A stretch of DNA of 5,496 nucleotides, taken from contig CAKKRO010000232.1 of NCBI GenBank assembly GCA_919902625.1, positions 1-5,496 on the forward strand, written 5' to 3'. The first letter of the stretch is position 1. Every line of letters begins with the position of its first letter. Below, in pieces: positions 1 through 5,496 of this stretch. The notes below the pieces were generated by a model that made no database searches, was not told the origin of the DNA, and saw only the letters and a program-made list of their open reading frames with translations. Origin of the DNA: Nitrosomonadaceae bacterium. Its GTDB lineage: Bacteria; Pseudomonadota; Gammaproteobacteria; Burkholderiales; Nitrosomonadaceae. Made by a program: the position numbers and the translations under genes.

Positions 1-384
1 ACATCGCTGGTGATGGCGCGTGCCGCCCGGAAAGCGGCGGATGACAATGACAACAGTGCTGTTTGTTTGGCAGCGGTGGCGCGTATGGAAGCGCATTGGC
101 ATGCGCTGATGGCTGCGCACTTTGAGCAGGAGGAACAGTTGATACGGCTTGCGGCAGAGGCGCTTGATCCTGAGTTTGTCGCGCGGATTTTAACCGAGCA
201 TGATGAGCTTCGCATGCTGGCCTGCGGACCCTGTGACCTCGAACCTGCCGTGCGCCTGCGCCGGTTTGCCGATCGGGTCGTTGCCCATGTGCGTTATGAG
301 GAACGCGTGTTCTTTCCACAACTGCAATCGCATCCCTGTATTGCACAAGTGACGGCAAGCAATCCAACTTCTTCAGGAAGTTGA
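1..384 (+). CDS. Hemerythrin (HHE) domain protein, 5' end cut by window edge
   Basis: This is the C-terminal 127 residues of a hemerythrin-like protein; the frame is open to base 1. A GTG/ATG pair at bases 10-15 could serve as a start, but the first visible residues (TSLVMARAARKAA) look like the end of the first helix of an HHE bundle, so I infer that the real start and the first iron-ligand histidine lie upstream. Counting from the first visible codon, the remaining ligand pattern is H40-x3-E44 (HFEQEE), H67 (TEHDELR) and H96-x3-E100/E101 (HVRYEER followed by FFP), which is the usual order in bacterial HHE proteins. Such proteins bind a di-iron centre and act in oxygen, nitric oxide or iron sensing, storage or repair; which applies here cannot be told. 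No signal peptide or membrane segment is visible, so it is probably cytoplasmic. A CGPC motif sits at residues 75-78, between the third and fourth helices. GC is high (about 60% in bases 181-240). Confidence 0.85.
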   Translation, partial: TSLVMARAARKAADDNDNSAVCLAAVARMEAHWHALMAAHFEQEEQLIRLAAEALDPEFVARILTEHDELRMLACGPCDLEPAVRLRRFADRVVAHVRYEERVFFPQLQSHPCIAQVTASNPTSSGS

Positions 385-397
385 ATGCCTTATTCAG

Positions 398-426
398 TTG
401 GATCAACCGGTAAAATTACATATAGT
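398..426 (+). promoter_or_regulatory. Possible sigma70 promoter for the permease gene
   Basis: TTGGAT (398-403) and TATAGT (421-426) are separated by exactly 17 bases, the optimal sigma70 spacing. The -10 box matches TATAAT at five of six positions; the -35 box matches TTGACA at only three. It lies just after the hemerythrin stop codon in a sharply AT-rich stretch. Transcription starting near 433 would give a 5' leader of roughly 90 bases before the permease start. Prediction by eye only. Confidence 0.35.
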
Positions 427-485
427 ATTAAGATATATGATAATAACTTTTTATTATTTTCAGTTATATTAAGGACTGATGTATA

Positions 486-515
486 TTACACCTCGATTTT
501 TTGTTTGAGGTGTAA
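486..515 (+). promoter_or_regulatory. Hairpin sequestering the permease ribosome binding site
   Basis: TTACACCTCGA (486-496) pairs with 505-515, giving an 11-bp stem with one G-U pair and an 8-base T-rich loop. The 3' arm contains GAGGTG (507-512), the only Shine-Dalgarno-like sequence at a workable distance (9 bases) from the ATG at 522. When folded, this hairpin would hide the ribosome binding site. It is followed by a run of A, not T, so it is not an intrinsic terminator on this strand. A nine-codon reading frame (MYITPRFFV) starts at 479, three bases after AAGGA, and stops at 506-508 inside the 3' arm, so its translation would open the stem. The same inverted repeat could instead be a protein operator. 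The repeat is seen directly; the regulatory role is inferred. Confidence 0.5.
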
Positions 516-521
516 AAAACT

Positions 522-2303
522 ATGGAATGGCATGGCTGGTTTGCGCTGAGTCTATGTATGGCAGTGCTGGCGACACTGATATTGACGCGTATCGGCCCCC
601 ATCTGGTCATGGTCGCGGCACTTACGATATTGAGTGTATCCGGGATTCTAACCAGTGAAGAAGCGTTAATCGGTTTCAGCAACTCGGGATTAATTACCGT
701 CGCAGCCATGTTTATCGTTGCTGCGGGCATGCATTCCTCAGGCGCGATTGATTTGCTGGTAAATAATCTGCTAGGCAGACCCAGAACTGTGCGTGCCGCC
801 ATTGCCAGGATGTTCTGGCCGGTTGTATTTTTGAGCAGCTTTCTCAATAACACCCCCGTTGTCGCCACCATGATCCCGGCTATTTATAGCTGGTCGCGTA
901 AAATTGGAATTTCGCCTTCCAAGCTGATGATCCCCTTGAGTTATACGGCCATTCTTGGTGGCACAATGACATTGATTGGAACCAGTACCAATTTGATCGT
1001 TAATGGGCAATACCAGGTATTGACCGGTGAGCCTGGCTTTTCCTTGTTTGCGATCACTGCTGTCGGCTTACCCGTTGCCATTTTTGGCTTTCTATTAATG
1101 TGGGTACTTTTTCCCAGATTATTGCCCGATCGCACCCAGAGTCAGGCTTTTTCAAATCTGCGAGAATTTACGCTGGAGGTCTCGATTGCACCCAACGGCC
1201 CTTTGGTCGGTAAAACTGTAGAGCAGGCGGGGCTGCGGCATTTGCAACGCCTATATCTTGTTGAAATTGAGAGAAAAGGCTCTGTGATTACGGCTGCTCC
1301 TTCCGAAGAAATGCTCCAGGGGGGGGATCGATTGGTGTTTGCCGGCGATACCGATGCTATTTCCGATTTGTTGCGTATCAATGGTATTGTGCCATCCACT
1401 GAAGATGAACAGTTGCAAGCGTTTACGACACAGCACGCGGAGAGATGTCTGATTGAAGCTGTTGTATCGCCGCATTGTACTGCGCTGGGATATGCCATAC
1501 GGGATGCCCGTTTCCGTGCCCGTTATGGCGCAGTGGTGCTTGCAGTGGCGCGTAATGGCGAACGTGTCAAAGGAAATCTGGGCAATATCAAGTTACAGGC
1601 GGGCGATACGTTATTGCTGGAAGCAAGACCGGCTTTTGTCAGCCGCCAGCGCTATAACAAGGATTTCCTGCTGATTAATGATCTGAATACCGAAACGCCG
1701 CGCCATGAACGGGCGTATCTCGCCTGGGGTATTCTGGTGGGAGTGATCGCTGCGGCCAGCTTTGAAGTAATCAGCATGCTGAATGGCGCATTGATCGGAG
1801 CCGGTCTGATGATTATGACGGGATGCTGCTCTGCCAGCCAGGCGGAGAAAAGCCTTGATTTGACGGTTATTATTACCATTGCGGCATCGTTTGCATTGGG
1901 TATGGCATTGCAAAAAACGGGTGTCGCCGGATATATTGCAGAGAATATCGTTGATTTAAGTAACGGTACGCCCTGGCTCCTGCTTATTCTGACTTACCTG
2001 GCCGTATCATTATTGACAGAAGTCATTACCAATAATGCGGCGGCGCTTCTAATGCTGCCCATTGTGTTGGAGATCACTGAAAAAGCCGATTTAAACAACG
2101 TGCCTTTTGTTTTCGCTATTATGATGGCCGCTTCTGCCAGCTTCGCGACGCCTTTGGGGTATCAGACTAACCTGATGGTCTATGGTCCTGGCGGGTATCG
2201 GTTTAGCGATTTCCTGAAAGTGGGGATACCGATGAACCTATTAACGGCGGTTGTGACCATAACGGTAATATTAATAGGCTGGCCGCTGGTTAACGTCAGG
2301 TAG
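522..2303 (+). CDS. SLC13-family anion permease with two TrkA-C domains
   Basis: This is a complete 593-residue inner-membrane transporter of the SLC13/DASS superfamily, in the subgroup with TrkA-C (RCK_C) inserts that includes E. coli YfbS and the algal SAC1/SLT sulfate transporters. The N-terminal half (about 1-200) carries membrane segments, the FLNNTP motif at 107-112 and GTSTN at 153-157. The C-terminal half (about 398-590) repeats the plan with TNNAAA at 503-508 and GYQTN at 546-550. These paired motifs match the SNT-type substrate- and sodium-binding loops of the fold. Between the halves lie two soluble RCK_C domains, about 215-287 and 308-375, which in relatives are cytoplasmic regulatory modules. 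The ATG at 522 is the first possible start, because an in-frame TAA lies at 513-515; its ribosome binding site is inside a hairpin. The substrate is probably an anion such as sulfate or a dicarboxylate, but the sequence does not decide this. A run of eight G (1319-1326) lies in the first RCK_C domain. The following gene converges on it. Confidence 0.93.
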   Translation: MEWHGWFALSLCMAVLATLILTRIGPHLVMVAALTILSVSGILTSEEALIGFSNSGLITVAAMFIVAAGMHSSGAIDLLVNNLLGRPRTVRAAIARMFWPVVFLSSFLNNTPVVATMIPAIYSWSRKIGISPSKLMIPLSYTAILGGTMTLIGTSTNLIVNGQYQVLTGEPGFSLFAITAVGLPVAIFGFLLMWVLFPRLLPDRTQSQAFSNLREFTLEVSIAPNGPLVGKTVEQAGLRHLQRLYLVEIERKGSVITAAPSEEMLQGGDRLVFAGDTDAISDLLRINGIVPSTEDEQLQAFTTQHAERCLIEAVVSPHCTALGYAIRDARFRARYGAVVLAVARNGERVKGNLGNIKLQAGDTLLLEARPAFVSRQRYNKDFLLINDLNTETPRHERAYLAWGILVGVIAAASFEVISMLNGALIGAGLMIMTGCCSASQAEKSLDLTVIITIAASFALGMALQKTGVAGYIAENIVDLSNGTPWLLLILTYLAVSLLTEVITNNAAALLMLPIVLEITEKADLNNVPFVFAIMMAASASFATPLGYQTNLMVYGPGGYRFSDFLKVGIPMNLLTAVVTITVILIGWPLVNVR

Positions 2304-2394
2304 GGGTTGCCAAAAACTCATTGATTTATCAACGCGTGGAGAACTTCATTCAGTTTCTGCAGCACGATAAGCTAATCAGAAAGAGTTGAGTGAA

Positions 2395-2925
2395 TCACGG
2401 CAGCGGATTAACTGCAACACAATGCTCTCCGATCCAGCGGCCAACCGTTTCAGCCGATGCATAGACCGGAGTGCCGCGCAAGGTGCTGTCGAACCCGGTG
2501 TTTCCAGAAAAACTTTCAGGACTGGTAAAAGTGCCTTGCGCCGACCCATTCCCCTGAAAATGCTTGTTTGCGCAAGCGAGATCCATTTTGTAGCTGTTGC
2601 CTAGACGGGTTGCGTTTTGAACGGTGCAACCGGAGCGGTTTTCATAAAAATAAGTTGGAATTTCCTGTTGCGCCATTTCCTGAGTGACGCATAAATTCGA
2701 GGTGGCTGCGTTATTTTCAATTTTGGGCAATTTGAGGCCATACCGGTGGGCGAGATTATTCAATTGCGCCATGTGCTCAGAAGGGATATGCGGCACCAGC
2801 GCCAATAAATCTGATTTTGTTGTGATTTCCCATAATCCGGGGCGGATGTGTTGATGCGCGGAGCTTGCAGTTGCTATTAACATGCCGGAAAAGATTGAAA
2901 TAATTGAAACAAGGGATTTATGCAT
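2395..2925 (-). CDS. Exported DUF3617 family protein
   Basis: This is a complete 176-residue protein with a Sec signal peptide: a basic MHK start, a hydrophobic stretch at about 5-20 and a likely cleavage after SSA (residue 23). The mature protein opens with the RPGLWE motif (28-33), the hallmark of the DUF3617 family of small periplasmic proteins common in proteobacteria. Four cysteines (79, 100, 118 and 169) would allow two disulfide bonds in the periplasm, and the family's C-terminal R/G-W-x-G-x-x-C region is present (GRWIGEHC, 162-169). No molecular function is established for the family as far as I know. The start is well supported by AGGAA at 2931-2935, five bases before the ATG. It converges on the permease gene with 91 bases between them, and the upstream gene on the same strand is shut off by a strong terminator, so it needs its own promoter within 2926-3041; I see no convincing one. 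Confidence 0.85.
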   Translation of the reverse strand: MHKSLVSIISIFSGMLIATASSAHQHIRPGLWEITTKSDLLALVPHIPSEHMAQLNNLAHRYGLKLPKIENNAATSNLCVTQEMAQQEIPTYFYENRSGCTVQNATRLGNSYKMDLACANKHFQGNGSAQGTFTSPESFSGNTGFDSTLRGTPVYASAETVGRWIGEHCVAVNPLP

Positions 2926-3041
2926 GGAGTTTCCTGGGATTCAATAATATGACATGTCCCTTGGAGTGATTTTGTTGGGATAAGTTTAGATGGTGATAGA
3001 AGGTTGTTTATATTTTAGGCTGGTTCTGATATTGAATCCGC

Positions 3042-3086
3042 AAAAAAAGTGCTGAAGGAATAGAAGCTTATATCCTTCGGCACTTT
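3042..3086 (-). terminator. Strong rho-independent terminator of the cytochrome-lectin gene
   Basis: Read on the minus strand, a 14-bp stem (arms at 3073-3086 and 3046-3059, one G-U pair) with a 13-base loop is followed directly by a run of T (complement of the A tract at 3042-3048). It begins 19 bases after the stop codon of the 472-residue protein gene. On the plus strand no T run follows the stem, so it works in one direction only. It isolates this gene from the DUF3617 gene downstream. Confidence 0.9.
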
Positions 3087-3105
3087 CCTATGGGTGCATT
3101 TTTAA

Positions 3106-4524
3106 TCAGGAACCGCAGCAACCGCAAACAGACATTTTTCCGGGAACAGTGGTTGTCCATTGCCCATTCCATTTCAGTATGCTGGAACTGTTTCCACAGG
3201 CTCCTGAAGCTCCACCGCAGATAGCTTCTGCCTGTGAATTACTCATGATGGGCCCTGCCTGGACATCCAGACATTCTCCCATACCGGCTGCTATGTCATC
3301 AAAGATATGGCTAAGACCGCCAGAGGTGGTGTTTTTGTTTGTAGTTAGACCAGTTCCTTCAAAGTTATGGCAACCAAAGCAGTTGGAAGCAAAACCCTGA
3401 TTGGTTTTAGGATTAAGGTCAACATTCTGGAATGTTGTTTCCGCCACCGTATTTGCCAAACGCAATGAACCGCGCTGGTTGCTGATTGAAGAGTCTTCTT
3501 TGCTGTTACTCACCCACAACGCTCCGACATTAAAGTAATTCTTGAAAACAGCCATGTTGCCCGAGAGTAAAGCAGCGACATTGGCATTGAGACTGGTGAT
3601 GCTGCCTAAATTTTCAAGCGCATTTGGATCGGTCAAATCGGTGCCATAGGCATAGACACGGCAAATTTCTGTAGGATTCCCCGTAATTGATTCGCTTGAT
3701 TTGGCTGTATTAAAGTTACATTCCAACGGGAGTACAGAGTTCTTTTTTAAAAGATCGGCGCATTGATTGCTGGTAAAAGACCAGCCTTTTGCAGGAGTGG
3801 GTTGAGGATTAGTACAATCGGGCGCATTATTTTTTTGTTCAAAGGTTGCCCATACAAACTCAGGGTGATCTGTGGTCGCGATGGCCAGGTGAAAGCCAAT
3901 CATACCCAGGGTAACGTTTTTCTGGGTGCCTACATCGGTAACGATGGTGAGATAATTATCTTTTTCTCCGTCTTTCAGAACTTTCCAGGCAGTTTTCATT
4001 TCAGTTGTGCCGGAAGGAAAATTGTTCTTGGTTTTAATATCAGAAACATCGCACATATTTCTACTGAATCTGACATCGTAATAAACCACATCACCCTGTT
4101 GATCGTAGATGGTGGCTGAATCTCCTGCTTGATGGATGCGTTCCGGTAAGCCATGAGCTTTATCCAGGCTGACAAATAATGTATTTTCAGTAATGGTGTC
4201 GTCACAGGAGTTAACAGGTTTTTTATCTTTGCTGACTTCTAAAATGGGATAGTTTGAAGTTACCTGGAAATTTCTTTGCGCGCCCTCTTTGCCGCTGGGA
4301 GACATCAGATATATGAAAGCCTGCCAGGAAAACTGATAAAAATCACAGAAATTGGATTCTCCATTCGGTGCGCTTTTTTTAACTTCGGCCGGCATACTGG
4401 GATTTGTAAACCATGTCTTATCGGCTGCACATTCATAAGTTTGTGTTTTGGCTTGTGCAGGCATGCCAACAAGCGAAAGGATGGTTAAAGAGAATAACGT
4501 GATTAGTTTTAGCCGGTTTTCCAT
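3106..4524 (-). CDS. Exported monoheme cytochrome c-like protein with C-terminal MVL (mannan-binding lectin) domain
   Basis: This is a complete 472-residue exported protein. A Sec signal peptide spans residues 1-25 (MENRLK, hydrophobic core, cleavage after AQA). Residues 26-375 form a large region I cannot assign to a named family, with an FCDFYQFSWQAF block at 59-70 and eight cysteines (32, 60, 107, 158, 237, 255, 269, 288). A single heme c site, CFGCH, is at 382-386; M415 and M427 are possible distal ligands. Residues about 418-472 resemble one repeat of Microcystis viridis lectin: AGPIMSN at 423-429 followed by WNGQWTTTVPGKMSV at 452-466, the two signature blocks of the mannan-binding family. 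The protein ends in CGCCGS. I infer a periplasmic or surface redox protein that binds a glycan; the reaction is unknown. The start is supported by AAAAGGA at 4531-4537, six bases from the ATG. It is a single-gene unit, closed by a terminator at 3042-3086. Sampled GC is about 43-45%, below its neighbours' 53-55%. The CxxCH could in principle be chance or bind another metal, but its setting (NCFGCHNFEG) is typical of cytochromes c. Confidence 0.8.
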   Translation of the reverse strand: MENRLKLITLFSLTILSLVGMPAQAKTQTYECAADKTWFTNPSMPAEVKKSAPNGESNFCDFYQFSWQAFIYLMSPSGKEGAQRNFQVTSNYPILEVSKDKKPVNSCDDTITENTLFVSLDKAHGLPERIHQAGDSATIYDQQGDVVYYDVRFSRNMCDVSDIKTKNNFPSGTTEMKTAWKVLKDGEKDNYLTIVTDVGTQKNVTLGMIGFHLAIATTDHPEFVWATFEQKNNAPDCTNPQPTPAKGWSFTSNQCADLLKKNSVLPLECNFNTAKSSESITGNPTEICRVYAYGTDLTDPNALENLGSITSLNANVAALLSGNMAVFKNYFNVGALWVSNSKEDSSISNQRGSLRLANTVAETTFQNVDLNPKTNQGFASNCFGCHNFEGTGLTTNKNTTSGGLSHIFDDIAAGMGECLDVQAGPIMSNSQAEAICGGASGACGNSSSILKWNGQWTTTVPGKMSVCGCCGS

Positions 4525-4530
4525 ATCAAG

Positions 4531-4537
4531 TCCTTTT
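4531..4537 (-). promoter_or_regulatory. Ribosome binding site of the cytochrome-lectin gene
   Basis: On the minus strand AAAAGGA ends six bases before the ATG at 4524. It is a near-ideal Shine-Dalgarno sequence and fixes this start, which also yields a complete signal peptide. Confidence 0.75.
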
Positions 4538-4717
4538 CGTTTCTTTATTCCGGTTGAGAATAAATGAGGTTAATGTTATTCATTCAGTAATGAGATAAAA
4601 GAAAAGCTTTGAATCGGGATTGTTATCGTTCTGGTCTCCTTGGTTTAATGAGAAGAAAATTCATTGCCGGGATTTGCTCTAAGGAGCAGGAGTTTATCTC
4701 AGTGAGAGCGGATCATT

Positions 4718-4733
4718 TGTGACTTTTACCACA
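4718..4733. promoter_or_regulatory. CRP/FNR-family-like operator candidate
   Basis: TGTGA (4718-4722), six bases, then CCACA (4729-4733) matches the CRP consensus TGTGA-N6-TCACA at nine of ten positions. It lies about 195 bases upstream of the cytochrome-lectin gene and about 70 bases downstream of the trmB stop. This is far from the start codon, so it makes sense only if the transcript has a long 5' leader. The 280-base gap (4525-4804) otherwise holds small palindromes (for example TCTCA-G-TGAGA at 4697-4707) and no convincing gene or promoter. Confidence 0.25.
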
Positions 4734-4804
4734 TCGTAATTGATTTGCTTAAGCCGGTTTCTTGATGCTTATCGACCGAAGCAATCATTACTTTAAGAAC
4801 GGTA

Positions 4805-5470
4805 TTATTTTTTTGAAAAGATTAAATCCCATACGCCATGCCCGAGCTTGAGTCCTCGCTGCTCAAACTTGGTCAGTGGCCGGTATTCCGGGCGCGGCGC
4901 ATAATCAGAGGCGGTGTTGATGAGTCGCGGCTCGTTATTCAAGACCTGCAGCATTTGTACGGCATAGTCTTCCCAGTCGGTAGCGGCATGAATATAGCCT
5001 TCCGGCTTTAAATGCTCACACAATCGGGCAACCAGCGCGGGCTGGATGAGGCGGCGTTTGTGGTGTTTGGCTTTGGGCCAGGGGTCAGGAAAAAAGATGT
5101 GAATGCCATGCAGGCATTCGGCGGGCAACATGTGTTCCAGTACTTCAACGGCGTCATGTTGAATGATGCGCAGATTGGTTAATCCAAGCGCCTCGATTTG
5201 ATTGAGCAGGCTGCCCACTCCCGGCGTATGGACTTCAATCGCCAGATAATCATTTTCAGGATGTTTCTGGGCAATAAGGGCTGTACTTTCTCCCATGCCA
5301 AATCCAATTTCCAGGATTTTAGGTGCCGAGCGGCCGAAAACCTGATCCAGATCCAAAGGATTTTCTGTAAATGGAATGCCATATTGGGGCAATAATGTTT
5401 CACAGGCGCGGCGCTGCGCATGGGATACGCGCCCTTGACGGAGCACAAAGCTGCGTATGGTTTGTCTCAT
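4805..5470 (-). CDS. trmB: tRNA (guanine-N7-)-methyltransferase
   Basis: TrmB uses S-adenosylmethionine to methylate N7 of guanine 46 in the variable loop of many tRNAs, in the cytoplasm. The protein is a full-length class I Rossmann methyltransferase of 221 residues. The AdoMet-binding motif EIGFGMGES is at 54-62, the IEVH acidic loop at 78-81 and the adenine-contact D106 follows. The family signature FFPDPWPKAKHHKRR is at 126-140, including the catalytic-type aspartate D129. The tRNA-contact blocks ATDWEDY (163-169) and RPLTKFEQRG (197-206) are intact. I chose the ATG at 5470; a TTG at 5476 (two residues longer) is possible, and an in-frame TAG at 5493-5495 rules out anything longer. Neither start has a clear Shine-Dalgarno sequence. 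The N-terminal IRSFVLRQGR fits the usual beginning of the family. No T-tailed terminator is evident downstream. In many betaproteobacteria trmB follows thiamine-synthesis genes, but that region lies outside the window. Confidence 0.96.
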   Translation of the reverse strand: MRQTIRSFVLRQGRVSHAQRRACETLLPQYGIPFTENPLDLDQVFGRSAPKILEIGFGMGESTALIAQKHPENDYLAIEVHTPGVGSLLNQIEALGLTNLRIIQHDAVEVLEHMLPAECLHGIHIFFPDPWPKAKHHKRRLIQPALVARLCEHLKPEGYIHAATDWEDYAVQMLQVLNNEPRLINTASDYAPRPEYRPLTKFEQRGLKLGHGVWDLIFSKK

Positions 5471-5496
5471 TGGCAAATAAAATGGCGGTAGCTAAT

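Noticed and set aside
440..460. AT-only inverted repeat ATAATAA-CTTT-TTATTAT followed by TTTT, as a terminator for the hemerythrin gene
   Set aside because: The stem has no G-C pair and would be very unstable. It also lies downstream of the best promoter candidate for the permease, so a terminator there makes little sense.
464..871. 135-residue open frame antisense to the start of the permease gene
   Set aside because: It overlaps a clearly assigned transporter with intact family motifs, and its translation shows no domain or plausible composition. It is a shadow frame.
2304..2394. Terminator between the convergent permease and DUF3617 genes
   Set aside because: I found only tiny stems such as TTGAT-TT-ATCAA with no T tract, not enough to call a terminator for either direction.
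2386..2604. 72-residue plus-strand open frame after the permease
   Set aside because: It lies almost wholly antisense to the well-supported DUF3617 gene and has no recognisable features.
2951..2958. Perfect 8-base palindrome GACATGTC upstream of the DUF3617 gene
   Set aside because: It is short, has no second copy in the window and can be expected by chance.
2926..3041. Promoter of the DUF3617 gene, with TATTAT near 2945 on the minus strand as -10 box
   Set aside because: No acceptable -35 box lies 16-18 bases upstream, so the match is too weak to annotate, although a promoter must exist in this gap.
4726..4788. 20-codon minus-strand frame (MIASVDKHQETGLSKSITMW) between trmB and the cytochrome-lectin gene
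   Set aside because: It has no Shine-Dalgarno sequence, is short enough to arise by chance and overlaps the imperfect inverted repeat.

Overview
The window looks like a stretch of chromosome from a Gram-negative proteobacterium, most likely a betaproteobacterium. The grounds are a DUF3617 lipoprotein-like secreted protein, a typical proteobacterial TrmB, Sec signal peptides and moderate GC. A Nitrosomonadaceae-type host would fit, but this is an impression from the protein sequences and was not tested.

Left part, plus strand. The window opens inside a hemerythrin (HHE) domain protein whose N-terminus lies outside the window. A 137-base AT-rich gap follows. It holds a plausible sigma70 promoter and a strong hairpin whose 3' arm contains the Shine-Dalgarno sequence of the next gene. 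That gene encodes a 593-residue SLC13-type anion permease with two cytoplasmic TrkA-C (RCK_C) domains between its two membrane halves.

Middle and right part, minus strand. A small exported DUF3617 protein converges on the permease gene. Upstream of it is a strong intrinsic terminator that ends the most unusual gene of the window: a 472-residue exported, cysteine-rich protein with one CxxCH heme c site and, directly after it, a C-terminal domain resembling the mannan-binding lectin of Microcystis (MVL). A 280-base gap without a convincing gene holds small palindromes and a CRP-like half-site pair. The last gene is trmB, the tRNA m7G46 methyltransferase, complete within the window.

These genes do not form an obvious single pathway. 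Each seems to be its own transcription unit, except that the hemerythrin gene may run with genes outside the window. The items most worth following are the cytochrome-lectin architecture and the hairpin plus nine-codon leader ahead of the permease. No mobile element, CRISPR array, tRNA or rRNA was seen.
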